From Bradyrhizobium sp. CB1717 (GTDB taxonomy: Bacteria > Pseudomonadota > Alphaproteobacteria > Rhizobiales > Xanthobacteraceae): a stretch of DNA of 64,000 bases. The translations under genes and the position numbers were made by a program. How positions within the stretch are numbered: the stretch's first letter is position 1; each line of letters begins with the position of its first letter. The notes below the pieces were generated by a model. That model saw only the letters and a program-made list of their open reading frames with translations, was not told the DNA's origin and made no database searches. Location: positions 4,092,001-4,156,000 of the forward strand of contig NZ_CP121666.1 of the NCBI RefSeq assembly GCF_029714325.1, read 5' to 3'. This document shows, in pieces, positions 23,985 through 32,387 of the stretch.

Positions 23985-26396
23985 ATGGTTAAGTCAGGCG
24001 ACGAGGATTCCAAGCGCAGCCGCGCCGTCGCCCCGGCAGCCGCGAAGCAGGATTTGAGCGGGATCGGCGCGGCACTCGCGCCGGCGATGATCGGAACGCT
24101 GCTGTCGCGGATCTTCAACTGGTCACGCAGCGGCGTCGGGCCGCGCCTGCTGGCCGCCGTGCTGCTGTTCTCCTCGGTCGTCACGCTGGTGCTGACCGCG
24201 CTTCAGCTCTATCTCGACTACAACCGAGAGGTCGGCGTCATCGAGACGCGGCTCGACGAGATCGGCCGCAGCACCACCGGCAGCCTTGGCGAGAGCCTGT
24301 GGAATCTCGATCAGAACCAGCTCAGGCTCCTGCTCGACGGTATCCTGCGGCTGCCCGACATCCGCGCCGCCGAAGTGCGCGAGATCGCCGATCGTCCCAA
24401 TCCGATCCGTGTCGCGGTCGGCGAGCCGAACACCCGTTCGATCGTGACGCGCGACTATCCTTTGACCATCACTATGCAGGGGAGCGTGCGCACCATCGGT
24501 GTGCTTCACGTCGAGGCGACGCTGAGCGAAGTCTACCAGCAATTGATGAACCGTGCCCTGATCATCCTGGCGAGCCAGGCGGCGAAGACGTTTCTCGTCT
24601 CGCTGTTCATCATCTACATGTTCCATCTGCTGGTGACGCGGCATCTGGTTGCCATCGCCGACTTCGTCAGCAAGTACAATCTGGCGCGGCCGCCGCCGGC
24701 TTTGCACCTGGAGCGCCGTCCGACCTACGATCCCGACGAGCTCGACAAGGTGGTCGTTGCCTTCAATGCCATGTGCACCAATCTCGGGCGCGCTTATGGC
24801 GAGCTGCGCGAGGCCAACGCCAATCTCGAGCGTGACCTGAAGATCCGCCGCAGCGCCGAAGAAGACGCGCGCGCGAGCGAGCAGCGCTTCCGCGACTATG
24901 CCGAGACCGCGTCCGACTGGTTCTGGGAAACCGGACCGGATCATCGGTTCACCTATATATCGGAGCGGGCCGGCGCCTTCGGCATGGACCACAAGGCGCT
25001 GATCGGCAAGCGCCGCATCGACGCCGCTTTCGACCATGACGCCGAGCCGGAGAAATGGCGCACGCACGTGGCGACGCTGGATCGTCACGAGCCGTTCCGG
25101 AAGTTCGAATATCGCGGTCGCGATGCGAACGGGCGCATGCGTCATTTCAGCGTCAACGGCCAGCCGGTGTTCGCGTCGGACGGACGCTTCATGGGCTATC
25201 GCGGCTCCGCCACCGACCTCACCGCGCAGCACGAGACCGAGGAGCGGCTTCGCCAATCCCAGAAGATGGACGCGATCGGTCAGCTCACCGGCGGCGTCGC
25301 GCATGACTTCAACAACGTGCTCACCGTCATCACCGGCACCATCGAGATCATCCAGGAGGGGCTCGCGGACAGGCCCCAGTTCGCCGCCATCGCGCAGCTC
25401 ATCGACGATGCCGCCACACGCGGCGCCGAGATCACCTCGCAGCTCCTGACCTTCGCGCGCCGCCAGCCGCTCGAGCCGCGCGAGATCGACGTCAACGCCC
25501 TCGTGCTGGAGACCGCGAAGCTGCTGAAGCCGATCCTGGGCGAGCATGTCGAGATCGTGACCCGGCTCGCGGACGACGCCTGGTCGGCGATGGTCGATCC
25601 GTCGCAGCTTTCCTCCGCGATCGTCAATCTCGCGGTCAACGCGCGTGACGCGATGCCCGGCGGCGGCAGGCTGACGCTCGAGACCGCGAACCGGGAGCTC
25701 GACGGCACGGAAGGGGCCGACCAGGGCGATGTCGTCCGCGGCGCCTTCGTGATGGTCGCAGTCAGCGACACCGGCCACGGCATTCCGGCCGACATCCGTG
25801 AGCGCGTGTTCGAGCCGTTCTTCACCACCAAGGGCGTCGGCCGCGGCACCGGCCTCGGGCTCAGCATGGTCTACGGCTTCGCCCGCCAGACCGGCGGCAC
25901 CGTCGCGATCGAGAGCGAGGAGGGGCGCGGCACGGTGGTGCGCTTGTTCCTGCCGCGGTCGGAGGGCGAGGCCCCGGCCAGGACGGCGCCGGTTCACGCG
26001 CTCGCCGCAGCGCGCGGGCATGAGACGATCCTCGTGGTCGAGGACGATCCGCTGGTGCAGGGCTATGTCATCGCCCAGCTCGGCAGCCTCGGCTATCGCA
26101 CGCTCGCTGCCGGCGACGGCGCATCCGCGCTGGCGCTGGTCGACCAGGGCGCCAAATTCGATCTCCTGTTCACGGACATCATCATGCCCGGCGGCATGAA
26201 TGGCCGGGAATTGGCCGAGGCCGTCCGGCTCCGCCGGCCGGGGGTGAAGGTGCTCTACACCTCCGGCTATACCGACGACACCATCGTTCATGAAGGGCAT
26301 CTCGATCCCGGCGTGGCGCTGCTTCAGAAGCCATACAGGAAGTCGGAGCTCTCGGAGAAGATTCGCGAGGTCCTTGCGGGCGAGCCGCCGGCCTGA
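23985..26396 (+). CDS. Hybrid sensor histidine kinase with PAS domain and C-terminal receiver
   Basis: The 803-residue membrane kinase has an N-terminal cytoplasmic stretch, TM1 at about 50-75, a periplasmic sensor of about 115 residues, and TM2 at about 190-218. A HAMP-like linker and a PAS domain (about 300-420; D-W-F-W-E-T-G-P-D-H-R-F-T-Y-I-S) follow, then HisKA with G-G-V-A-H440-D-F-N-N-V-L-T. The ATPase domain has N-L-A-V-N-A-R-D-A-M-P and the G-R-G-T-G-L-G-L-S-M-V box, and the receiver has phospho-acceptor D731 in L-L-F-T-D-I-I-M-P-G. The receiver probably acts in phosphorelay or self-control since no separate regulator is adjacent. The signal is unknown. A hairpin 15 nt after the stop may end transcription. 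Confidence 0.93.
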   Translation: MVKSGDEDSKRSRAVAPAAAKQDLSGIGAALAPAMIGTLLSRIFNWSRSGVGPRLLAAVLLFSSVVTLVLTALQLYLDYNREVGVIETRLDEIGRSTTGSLGESLWNLDQNQLRLLLDGILRLPDIRAAEVREIADRPNPIRVAVGEPNTRSIVTRDYPLTITMQGSVRTIGVLHVEATLSEVYQQLMNRALIILASQAAKTFLVSLFIIYMFHLLVTRHLVAIADFVSKYNLARPPPALHLERRPTYDPDELDKVVVAFNAMCTNLGRAYGELREANANLERDLKIRRSAEEDARASEQRFRDYAETASDWFWETGPDHRFTYISERAGAFGMDHKALIGKRRIDAAFDHDAEPEKWRTHVATLDRHEPFRKFEYRGRDANGRMRHFSVNGQPVFASDGRFMGYRGSATDLTAQHETEERLRQSQKMDAIGQLTGGVAHDFNNVLTVITGTIEIIQEGLADRPQFAAIAQLIDDAATRGAEITSQLLTFARRQPLEPREIDVNALVLETAKLLKPILGEHVEIVTRLADDAWSAMVDPSQLSSAIVNLAVNARDAMPGGGRLTLETANRELDGTEGADQGDVVRGAFVMVAVSDTGHGIPADIRERVFEPFFTTKGVGRGTGLGLSMVYGFARQTGGTVAIESEEGRGTVVRLFLPRSEGEAPARTAPVHALAAARGHETILVVEDDPLVQGYVIAQLGSLGYRTLAAGDGASALALVDQGAKFDLLFTDIIMPGGMNGRELAEAVRLRRPGVKVLYTSGYTDDTIVHEGHLDPGVALLQKPYRKSELSEKIREVLAGEPPA

Positions 26397-26411
26397 GCGG
26401 CGCCGGCGCAC

Positions 26412-26444
26412 GAAAAAGGCGCGGCGGGGAGGCCCCGTCGCGCC
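26412..26444 (-). terminator. Terminator of rreB mRNA (minus strand)
   Basis: Read on the minus strand, GGCGCGACGGGG pairs with CCCCGCCGCGCC (arms 26433-26444 and 26418-26429, one mismatch). A TTTTT tract (26413-26417) follows. The stem is also present for the plus strand, so it may end both the kinase and rreB transcripts. Confidence 0.8.
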
Positions 26445-26503
26445 CGATTTCTTGCTCGCTGGTCCAGGGCTGAGAACGCCCCGATGCCAAGCCCTTTTCA
26501 AGC

Positions 26504-26548
26504 CTAGCGGGCGATCCCAGCGAGGTGACAGCGCTTGAGATAAGACAC
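26504..26548 (-). CDS. rreB: rreB, 14-residue peptide with extended Shine-Dalgarno
   Basis: The minus-strand frame starts with GTG at 26546-26548 and encodes (M)SYLKRCHLAGIAR before TAG at 26504-26506. Directly upstream, overlapping the first base of the GTG, lies a 17-nt stretch complementary to the 3' end of alphaproteobacterial 16S rRNA. Length (14 aa), GTG start and 17-nt ribosome site all match my memory of rreB ('ribosome-regulated expression in Bradyrhizobiaceae'). There, very strong 30S binding keeps translation low and controls mRNA stability. The peptide is basic, with one Cys and one His, and has no predicted fold. The gene lies between the hybrid kinase and tRNA-Gly and is transcribed alone. 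Confidence 0.85.
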   Translation of the reverse strand: MSYLKRCHLAGIAR

Positions 26549-26564
26549 TGGATCACCTCCTTTC
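26548..26564 (-). promoter_or_regulatory. 17-nt extended Shine-Dalgarno of rreB
   Basis: The plus strand reads CTGGATCACCTCCTTTC, identical to the 3' end of 16S rRNA as I know it for this class. The minus-strand RNA can therefore pair over 17 nt with the anti-Shine-Dalgarno tail. Ordinary sites pair over 4-8 nt. Confidence 0.88.
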
Positions 26565-26583
26565 GTTGGTTTCGGGAGATTTC

Positions 26584-26613
26584 AATATAGGGCGGGATCG
26601 CCCGGCCGTTAAG
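26584..26613 (-). promoter_or_regulatory. Predicted rreB promoter
   Basis: On the minus strand CTTAAC (26608-26613) is followed after 17-18 nt by CTATATT (26584-26590). These fit -35 and -10 boxes of the housekeeping sigma factor and put the start near 26576. Confidence 0.55.
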
Positions 26614-26714
26614 GGGTGGGGCGAGAGGCCGGGAACAAGAGGCGTTCACGACGCGGGAAAGACCGTCCGGAGGCAGTTGAGACCGCCGCCCGGCCGTGTT
26701 AGGGGATCGCCAAC

Positions 26715-26788
26715 GCGGGTGTAGCTCAATGGTAGAGCAGCAGCCTTCCAAGCTGAATACGAGGGTTCGATTCCCTTCACCCGCTCCA
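26715..26788 (+). tRNA. tRNA-Gly(TCC)
   Basis: The 74-nt gene has acceptor GCGGGTG/CACCCGC, a D-arm TAGCTCAATGGTAGAGC, anticodon loop CTTCCAA (anticodon TCC), a T-arm with GGTTCGATTCC, discriminator T and an encoded CCA at 26786-26788. Confidence 0.96.
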
Positions 26789-26987
26789 ATGTTTTCAAGA
26801 ACTTGTTGGGCAACTCGCTTTCGGTTCGGACAAGCTGACTTTGCTTGAAAAAAGAGGCCGACCCCACCCAATCACTCCATCGCTCATGACATCTCTGCAG
26901 CGCGCGTTGCTGCGCGGCAGAGCAGGACTATATTCTCTTGACGCAGGGAGGGACCCCGGATTCTACCACCTAGAAGGAGGTTGACCC

Positions 26988-27299
26988 GTGAACGTCTTCA
27001 ATCGCTCAGTTCTGGTCCCGGCGCTTCTAGCCGCAGCTCTCGTGCCGGCCAGCGAACGACTTGTCGGTCTCGCTTATGCCGAAACGGACGCGGATGTTAT
27101 CGCGGTCCAGATACGCAATCAGGGCCTTACTTGCGACAAGCCGCAACAAGCCACGCGGGACGAAAAGCTGTCGAAGCCGGACTACGATGTTTGGGTCGTC
27201 AAATGCGAGAACGCTACCTACAGAGTTGGCCGATATCCAAACTTGCCAGCGAAGATCGAAAAACTGAACGGCGATGAGGGAGCTGACCGCAAAAAATAA
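26988..27299 (+). CDS. Small exported protein of unknown function
   Basis: The 103-residue product has a hydrophobic signal-like N-terminus (N-V-F-N-R-S-V-L-V-P-A-L-L-A-A-A-L-V-P-A). Its short mature domain holds two Cys (G-L-T-C-D-K and V-V-K-C-E-N) that could form one disulfide, and the Y-D-V-W-V-V-K-C segment. The tail is Lys/Asp-rich. GTG 26988 has a perfect AAGGAGG site 7 nt upstream, so the GTG start is well supported. It looks like a conserved periplasmic miniprotein of Bradyrhizobium. Confidence 0.75.
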   Translation: MNVFNRSVLVPALLAAALVPASERLVGLAYAETDADVIAVQIRNQGLTCDKPQQATRDEKLSKPDYDVWVVKCENATYRVGRYPNLPAKIEKLNGDEGADRKK

Positions 27300-27320
27300 C
27301 GGCTGATCGCGCGCAAGTCC

Positions 27321-27563
27321 TCACGCATCGACCGCCCCCGGCTTCGGGGCTCCATCACCTTGCCATCGGCTTTTGTGGATCATCGCGGCGCTGCGCCGCG
27401 TCCGTGTTCCGGTCCAGTTGCGCCCGCTCGCTGCGGCGCAGATGTCCCGATCGTCTGACGCGTACCAGATCACAGCGCCAAGGACGAACGCGCCGATGAA
27501 CCAAAGCGACAATGCCGTGGCCGAGACGTCTCCCAAAAACATGCCAACGCCGCTATTGCCCAT
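27321..27563 (-). CDS. Small membrane protein
   Basis: The 80-residue product has one clear TM span (about residues 11-34: D-V-S-A-T-A-L-S-L-W-F-I-G-A-F-V-L-G-A-V-I-W-Y-A). A basic tail follows with Arg/Lys clusters that would lie in the cytoplasm. The ATG at 27563 has a GGGAG ribosome site. It is convergent with the preceding exported-protein gene and divergent from the phosphoesterase. Function unknown. Confidence 0.55.
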   Translation of the reverse strand: MGNSGVGMFLGDVSATALSLWFIGAFVLGAVIWYASDDRDICAAASGRNWTGTRTRRSAAMIHKSRWQGDGAPKPGAVDA

Positions 27564-27656
27564 CCGCGTGCTCCCGTTAGATGTGCGGGCAATGCGGGCG
27601 CGCTGTCGTGGTTCCTAAGCGCGGGCAGGGCATCGGCAGGACGCCAGGAGAGCGCT

Positions 27657-28124
27657 GTGACGACGATCGGGGTGATTTCGGACACGCACGGGCTGCTGCG
27701 GCCGGAAGTCGAGTACTACTTTGCCGGGGTCACGCATATCATTCATGCCGGCGATATCGGCGCCGAGCATGTGCTCGCGGGGCTGCGCAGGATCGCGCCT
27801 GTCACGGCCATCCGCGGCAATGTCGATAGCGGCGATTGGGCACGGAACTATCGGGATACGGAAACCGTGCGCCTCGGCCGGTACTTATTCTATGTCCTGC
27901 ATGATCTGAACGAACTCGAGAGCAAGCCTGCCCCCGACGGCATCGATGCCGTGATCTACGGTCATTCGCATCGCGCAAGCGTCAGGACGGCCGACGGCGT
28001 CCTCTATCTAAATCCCGGAAGCGCCGGGCCGAGACGCTTCAAGCTCCCGATCACGCTGGCGACGCTCGATCTCGATGATGGTGCCGAGCTTCGGCCGGTC
28101 ATGCACACGCTCGGTGGGGCCTAG
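27657..28124 (+). CDS. YfcE/MJ0936-family metallophosphoesterase
   Basis: The 155-residue enzyme has the calcineurin-like metal sites: I-S-D-T-H-G near residues 7-12, H-A-G-D-I-G near 30-35, I-R-G-N-V-D near 52-57, Y-G-H-S-H near 100-104, and N-P-G-S near 120. All expected ligands are present, so it should be an active divalent-metal phosphodiesterase (cyclic nucleotide or other phosphodiester). It is small, of normal length for the family, and cytoplasmic. The start is GTG 27657, placed so that the first strand M-T-T-I-G-V-I-S-D begins directly. Confidence 0.92.
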   Translation: MTTIGVISDTHGLLRPEVEYYFAGVTHIIHAGDIGAEHVLAGLRRIAPVTAIRGNVDSGDWARNYRDTETVRLGRYLFYVLHDLNELESKPAPDGIDAVIYGHSHRASVRTADGVLYLNPGSAGPRRFKLPITLATLDLDDGAELRPVMHTLGGA

Positions 28125-28313
28125 CCAGAACCAGATCAAAGTTATGATTTTGCTCCAAAACTTGCTCGATGGGGCATTTTGGAACGATCTTATAACATTG
28201 CGTTGTCTTACATCATCGGCAGACAGTTCTCGGGCGCCGGTGCTGAGAGTGTAGCGCTCCCGCCTGACAGGCCGGAGTGGTTTGTACATTCGGGTCTCAA
28301 AAAGGAGCATCCG

Positions 28314-29042
28314 ATGCCGGCAAACCTCGCTTCCGCGCTAATCACGAAGCTGACCGTGTCCAACGATCTGGATGCCGACGACATCCGCGCCATTCAGGGC
28401 CTTCGGATTCGCGAGCGGCATCTCGACGCTGGCGAGATTATCGTGGCCGACGGAGGGCGGCCCACTGACTGTTGCCTGATCGCGGATGGATTCGCGTTCC
28501 GGTCGAAGACGACGGCGGATGGAGAACGACAGGTTCTCTCCATCCACATCCCGGGAGAAATCCCTGACCTTCAAAGCCTTCATCTCAAGGTCATGGATCA
28601 TGATCTTGTCACCGTCACCCGTTGCAACCTGGGCTTCATCTCTCACGACGATCTGAGAGCGATCAATCAGCAACGCCCAAACCTGGCAGCGGCCCTCTGG
28701 CGCGAAACGCTGATTGATGGATCGATCTTCAGGGAATGGATCGTCAACGTCGGACGAAGGGAGGCGACACCGAGAATGGCCCACCTGTTGATTGAACTGC
28801 ATCGGAGGCTCACGGCAATCGGTCATACGCGAAATGGGGAGTTCGGCTTGCCCATTACTCAGGCCGACCTTGGAGATTGCCTGGGATTGTCGGTCGTGCA
28901 TACCAACCGGGTGCTCCAAAACCTCCGGAAGGAGGGATTGGTAGCGGTGAGCAGATCAGAGTTTCACATCCTCAAGCCCAGGGAGATGGAAGAGCTGGCG
29001 GGCTTCGACCCGACCTATCTGCATCTCAGTCCGAGCACTTAA
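28314..29042 (+). CDS. Crp/Fnr-family transcriptional regulator
   Basis: The 242-residue protein has a cyclic-nucleotide-binding-like beta-roll (about 15-130; D-A-G-E-I-I-V-A-D-G-G, H-I-P-G-E-I-P-D-L-Q) and a C-terminal winged HTH (about 165-225; I-T-Q-A-D-L-G-D-C-L-G-L-S-V-V-H-T-N-R-V-L-Q-N-L-R-K-E-G-L). No N-terminal Cys cluster for an iron-sulfur centre is present, so it is not FNR/FixK-type oxygen-sensing by that route. It belongs to the large group of uncharacterised rhizobial Crp-like proteins. ATG 28314 has an AAAGGAG site. The gene overlaps by 4 nt, tail to tail, with the small minus-strand gene at 29039. Confidence 0.9.
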   Translation: MPANLASALITKLTVSNDLDADDIRAIQGLRIRERHLDAGEIIVADGGRPTDCCLIADGFAFRSKTTADGERQVLSIHIPGEIPDLQSLHLKVMDHDLVTVTRCNLGFISHDDLRAINQQRPNLAAALWRETLIDGSIFREWIVNVGRREATPRMAHLLIELHRRLTAIGHTRNGEFGLPITQADLGDCLGLSVVHTNRVLQNLRKEGLVAVSRSEFHILKPREMEELAGFDPTYLHLSPST

Positions 29043-29230
29043 TTGAGCTTTTGGGCACGCACATCGATGCGGTAGAGCGGATCACCCTCCCGGTGGACAA
29101 CGAGGGACCAATCGCCTCCGTTGGGGTTGAGCGTGGATTCAATGTCCCTCACGGTGCGGAGCGCATTGGGCAGCTCTTCGCTGTCAGAGAAGTCACCGTC
29201 GTTCGAGATCTTGAAGGAATATCGCGTCAT
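29039..29230 (-). CDS. Small DUF6894-like protein
   Basis: The 63-residue product begins M-T-R-Y-S-F-K-I-S-N-D-G-D and ends in R-I-D-V-R-A-Q-K-L-N. The opening aromatic strand followed by acidic turn and L-P-N-A-L-R-T-V-R-D-I-E resembles the DUF6894 group of small rhizobial proteins, which is my tentative label. It is cytoplasmic, with unknown function. Confidence 0.5.
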   Translation of the reverse strand: MTRYSFKISNDGDFSDSEELPNALRTVRDIESTLNPNGGDWSLVVHREGDPLYRIDVRAQKLN

Positions 29231-29401
29231 CCAGTTGAACGGCGGGGACCGGCGAGGCGTTCCTAATCGTCAGCTGGGTCCACGCTCGGAACACACGGGT
29301 TGCAGCGGGACAATGGAGGTTGAGGGCGGAGGCAGCTTTAGGAACGATCGGGCCGGGTTGCGGTTGCGGCAACGAAGGCAGTCGAATGACAGTGTGATTT
29401 G

Positions 29402-29665
29402 ATGACGCATATCATCTTCAGCGACTACCGCAATGCGGCCGCCGAACAGGCATATGACATCGCGTGGGACTTTCTCGCGCGCACGGGGGCGATCCGGGAT
29501 GAATTCGAGGCGTGCGTATTCCTCGCGCAGCGCGTCGCCACGATGGTTGACGAAGGACAGACCAATCGCATCCGGATGGCCAATCGCGCGATCTCCGAAT
29601 ATCAGCATCACATCATCGAAGGCGGCGATCTCGCCCGCTGTGGCGGCTGTCGCGGCGCGCAGTGA
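29402..29665 (+). CDS. Small hypothetical protein
   Basis: The 87-residue product begins M-T-H-I-I-F-S-D-Y-R-N-A-A-A-E-Q-A-Y-D-I-A-W-D-F. It is mostly helical with an internal F-L-A-Q-R-V-A-T-M-V-D-E-G pattern and a C-terminal C-G-G-C that could bind a metal or form a disulfide. No TM or signal is visible. The ATG at 29402 is preferred over the TTG one codon earlier. I do not recognise a named family. Confidence 0.5.
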   Translation: MTHIIFSDYRNAAAEQAYDIAWDFLARTGAIRDEFEACVFLAQRVATMVDEGQTNRIRMANRAISEYQHHIIEGGDLARCGGCRGAQ

Positions 29666-29862
29666 GCCTGCGGGTCGCCCTCACGCGCCGAAGCCCTTCT
29701 AAAATGCCGAAAGCGGCGATCCGGGACCATCATCAGGCCAACAAAGCCGGTAACCCTTTTCCCATATTGGGTTGACCCCGGCGGCCGATCTGTCAGAGAA
29801 GGACAGCGGCCGGAACGGGAAGCCGGCGGCCCCTCGAGGTGTGTTGGGAGTGGGTGGCACAT

Positions 29863-30933
29863 ATGGCTGAGCGGATCGCTCTCATCACCGGCGTGACCGG
29901 CCAGGACGGCGCCTATCTCGCCGAATATCTGCTGTCGCTCGGCTATGTCGTGCACGGCATCAAGCGGCGCTCGTCCTCGTTCAACACGGCGCGCGTCGAC
30001 CATCTCTACCAGGACCCGCATGTCGGCAACGTGCCGTTCTTGATGCACTATGGCGACATGACGGATTCGACCAATCTGATCCGCCTGGTGCAGCAGATCC
30101 GCCCCACAGAGATCTACAATCTCGCCGCGCAAAGCCACGTCGCCGTCAGCTTCGAGAGCCCGGAATACACTGCGAACGCCGACGCCCTCGGCGTGCTGCG
30201 CCTGCTGGAGGCGATCCGCATCCTCGGCATGGAGAAGGAGACGCGGTTCTACCAGGCCTCGACCTCCGAGCTCTACGGTCTCGTGCAGGAGATTCCGCAG
30301 AAGGAGACGACGCCGTTCTATCCGCGCTCGCCTTATGGCGTCGCCAAGCTCTACGGCTACTGGATCACGGTGAACTACCGCGAAGCCTACGGCATGTTCG
30401 CGTCCAACGGCATCCTGTTCAACCATGAGAGCCCGATCCGCGGCGAGACGTTTGTGACGCGCAAGATCACGCGCGGCGTGTCGCGCATCGAGATGGGTCT
30501 GGAAGACACGCTCTATCTCGGCAATCTCGAGGCGAAGCGCGACTGGGGCCATGCCAGGGATTACGTCGAGGGCATGCACAAGATCCTGCAGGCCGACAAG
30601 CCTGACGACTTCGTGCTCGCCACCGGCGAGATGCACTCGGTGCGCGAGATGGTCGAGCTGTCGTTCGCGCAGGTCGGCCGCCGCGTCGTCTGGCGCGGCA
30701 AGGGCGTCGAGGAAACCGGCATCGACGAGAAGAGCGGCAAGACGGTCGTGAAGATCGATCCGACCTATTTCCGCCCGACCGAGGTCGATCTCCTGATCGG
30801 CGATGCCAGCAAGGCGCGCGAGGTGCTCGGCTGGACGCCGAAGCGGACGTTTGCGGAGCTCGTCGCGGAGATGATGAGAAGCGATCTGGCCGAGGCGAAG
30901 CGGGATGCAGGCCATGGCAAGCCTACCGTTTGA
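29863..30933 (+). CDS. gmd: GDP-mannose 4,6-dehydratase
   Basis: The 356-residue enzyme converts GDP-D-mannose to GDP-4-keto-6-deoxymannose, the first step to GDP-L-fucose. It has the extended-SDR NADP site [12 protein letters not shown] at residues 7-18, R-R-S-S-S-F-N-T, the catalytic S-T-S-E-L-Y-G region, Y-G-V-A-K (Tyr-x3-Lys), and the family hallmark [16 protein letters not shown]. Length is normal. The next gene is the partner fcl, overlapping its 3' end by 20 nt, so the two form an operon. In rhizobia GDP-fucose feeds surface polysaccharides and, in some, Nod-factor fucosylation. Confidence 0.97.
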   Translation: MAERIALITGVTGQDGAYLAEYLLSLGYVVHGIKRRSSSFNTARVDHLYQDPHVGNVPFLMHYGDMTDSTNLIRLVQQIRPTEIYNLAAQSHVAVSFESPEYTANADALGVLRLLEAIRILGMEKETRFYQASTSELYGLVQEIPQKETTPFYPRSPYGVAKLYGYWITVNYREAYGMFASNGILFNHESPIRGETFVTRKITRGVSRIEMGLEDTLYLGNLEAKRDWGHARDYVEGMHKILQADKPDDFVLATGEMHSVREMVELSFAQVGRRVVWRGKGVEETGIDEKSGKTVVKIDPTYFRPTEVDLLIGDASKAREVLGWTPKRTFAELVAEMMRSDLAEAKRDAGHGKPTV

Positions 30934-31858
30934 GCTCAAGGGCAAAAGCGTCTACGTCGCCGGCCATCGCGGCATGGTCGGCAGCGCGCTCGTGCGCCGG
31001 CTCGGAGCGGAGGATGTCCAGCTCGTCACGGTCGCCAGGGGCGAGATCGATCTGCGCAACCAGGCCGCGGTGTTCGACTGGTTCGCAAGGGTGCGGCCGC
31101 AGGTGGTGTTCCTTGCCGCCGCAAAAGTCGGCGGCATCGTCGCCAATGATACGCTGCGCGCCGAGTTCATCTACGACAACATCGCGATCGCCGCGAACGT
31201 GATCCAGGCCGCGCATCGGAACGGCACGGAGAAGCTGATGTTCCTGGGCTCCTCCTGCATCTATCCGAAGCTGGCGCCGCAGCCGCTGCGCGAGGACTCG
31301 GTGCTGACAGGCCCGCTGGAGCCGACCAACGAGCCCTATGCGATCGCCAAGATCGCGGGCATCAAGATGGTGGAGGCCTATCGCAGCCAATACGGCTGCG
31401 ATTTCATCAGCGTGATGCCGACCAATCTCTACGGCCCCGGCGACAATTATCACCCCGAAATGAGCCACGTCGTCGCCGCCCTGATCCGCCGCTTCCACGA
31501 GGCCAAGGTGTCGGGCGCGAAGAGCGTCGTGGTCTGGGGCACCGGCACGCCGCGGCGCGAGTTCCTCTATGTCGACGACATGGCAGATGCCTGCGTGCAC
31601 CTGATGAAGACCTATTCCAGCGCGGAACTGGTCAACATCGGCACCGGCGAGGACATCGCCATCGCCGAATTCGCGCGCCTCGTCGCCGACATCGTCGGCT
31701 ATGGCGGCGAGATCAGCTTCGATACGTCGCGGCCTGACGGAACGCCACGCAAGCTGCTCGACGTCAGCCGTCTGGCAAAACTCGGCTGGCGCGCGACGAC
31801 CTCGCTTCACGATGGCTTAAAGCGCGCCTATGCGGCGTATCAGGCGGGCGCGCAGTGA
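30914..31858 (+). CDS. fcl: GDP-L-fucose synthase
   Basis: The 314-residue NADPH-dependent epimerase/reductase completes GDP-L-fucose from the Gmd product. Signatures are the nucleotide site [11 protein letters not shown] near the N-terminus, [10 protein letters not shown] (active-site Ser/Cys), Y-A-I-A-K (Tyr-x3-Lys), [13 protein letters not shown] and [12 protein letters not shown]. The start may be 30905 or 30914, both inside the gmd 3' end; 30914 is preferred because an AGG lies at suitable distance. In Bradyrhizobium the symbiotic homologue is called nolK, but no nodulation gene or nod box is visible here. Confidence 0.95.
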   Translation: MASLPFELKGKSVYVAGHRGMVGSALVRRLGAEDVQLVTVARGEIDLRNQAAVFDWFARVRPQVVFLAAAKVGGIVANDTLRAEFIYDNIAIAANVIQAAHRNGTEKLMFLGSSCIYPKLAPQPLREDSVLTGPLEPTNEPYAIAKIAGIKMVEAYRSQYGCDFISVMPTNLYGPGDNYHPEMSHVVAALIRRFHEAKVSGAKSVVVWGTGTPRREFLYVDDMADACVHLMKTYSSAELVNIGTGEDIAIAEFARLVADIVGYGGEISFDTSRPDGTPRKLLDVSRLAKLGWRATTSLHDGLKRAYAAYQAGAQ

Positions 31859-31934
31859 CCGCGCTGCAGTAGGAACCTTCGCCGCAAGCGCGAGTTGGCC
31901 GGTCGGGCAGGGCGAAAGCCATACGAGGTCGACC

Positions 31935-32387
31935 GTGCAGGAAGACATGCGCGTGCGCAGCACCGCGCAAATCGCAGGCCACCCGATTCATCCGATGCTG
32001 GTGCCGATTCCGATCGCGTGCTTCATCGGGGCGCTGCTGACCGACATTGCCTATGTCGTCAGCGCCGAGATCATGTGGGCGAATTTCTCCGCCTGGCTGC
32101 TGCTCGTCGGCGTCATCTTCGGCGTGCTGGCGGCGATTGCGGGCCTGACCGATTTTCTCGGCAACCGCCTGGTGCGCGCGCAGCCGCCGGCCTGGCCGCA
32201 TCTGCTCGGTAACGCGGTGGCGCTGGTCCTCGCCACCCTCAATGCCCTGATCCATACGCGCGATGGCTGGACGTCGGTGTGGCCGACCGGGCTCATCCTG
32301 TCGATCATCACCGTCCTGATCCTGCCGGTCACCGGCTGGCTCGGCTGGGCCATGGTCTACCGCCACGGCGTAGGAGTTGCGCGATGA
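31935..32387 (+). CDS. DUF2231 membrane protein
   Basis: The 150-residue protein has four TM segments. The family hallmark is the N-terminal [12 protein letters not shown] near residue 15, followed by A-G-L-T-D-F-L-G and a C-terminal [15 protein letters not shown]2231 proteins are inner-membrane proteins often found beside PQQ sugar dehydrogenases or haem proteins, and a redox role is suspected. GTG 31935 has GAGGT at good spacing; ATG 31947 is an alternative. Its TGA overlaps the ATG of the sugar dehydrogenase gene (ATGA at 32384), so the two are translationally coupled and probably work together. Confidence 0.88.
   Translation: MQEDMRVRSTAQIAGHPIHPMLVPIPIACFIGALLTDIAYVVSAEIMWANFSAWLLLVGVIFGVLAAIAGLTDFLGNRLVRAQPPAWPHLLGNAVALVLATLNALIHTRDGWTSVWPTGLILSIITVLILPVTGWLGWAMVYRHGVGVAR

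Larger units (their letters stand above)
26412..26576 (-). ncRNA. rreB: Predicted rreB small mRNA, about 165 nt
   Basis: The expected transcript runs from a start near 26576, placed about 8 nt downstream of a TATATT-like -10 box, to the terminator T-tract at 26412. That gives about 165 nt, the length I remember for the rreB mRNA of Bradyrhizobium japonicum. The 5' leader of about 12 nt is followed by an extremely long anti-16S pairing site. The RNA is expected to bind 30S subunits strongly. Endpoints are inferred from sequence signals only. Confidence 0.7.

Noticed and set aside
24123..26501. 792-codon minus-strand open frame
   Set aside because: Antisense to the hybrid histidine kinase, without ribosome site or domains.
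26548..26564. Apparent 3' end of a 16S rRNA gene (GGATCACCTCCTTTC) on the plus strand
   Set aside because: No other 16S sequence precedes it. It is the complement of an extended Shine-Dalgarno on the minus strand (rreB).
29608..30945. 445-codon minus-strand open frame
   Set aside because: Antisense to gmd, whose motifs are unambiguous.
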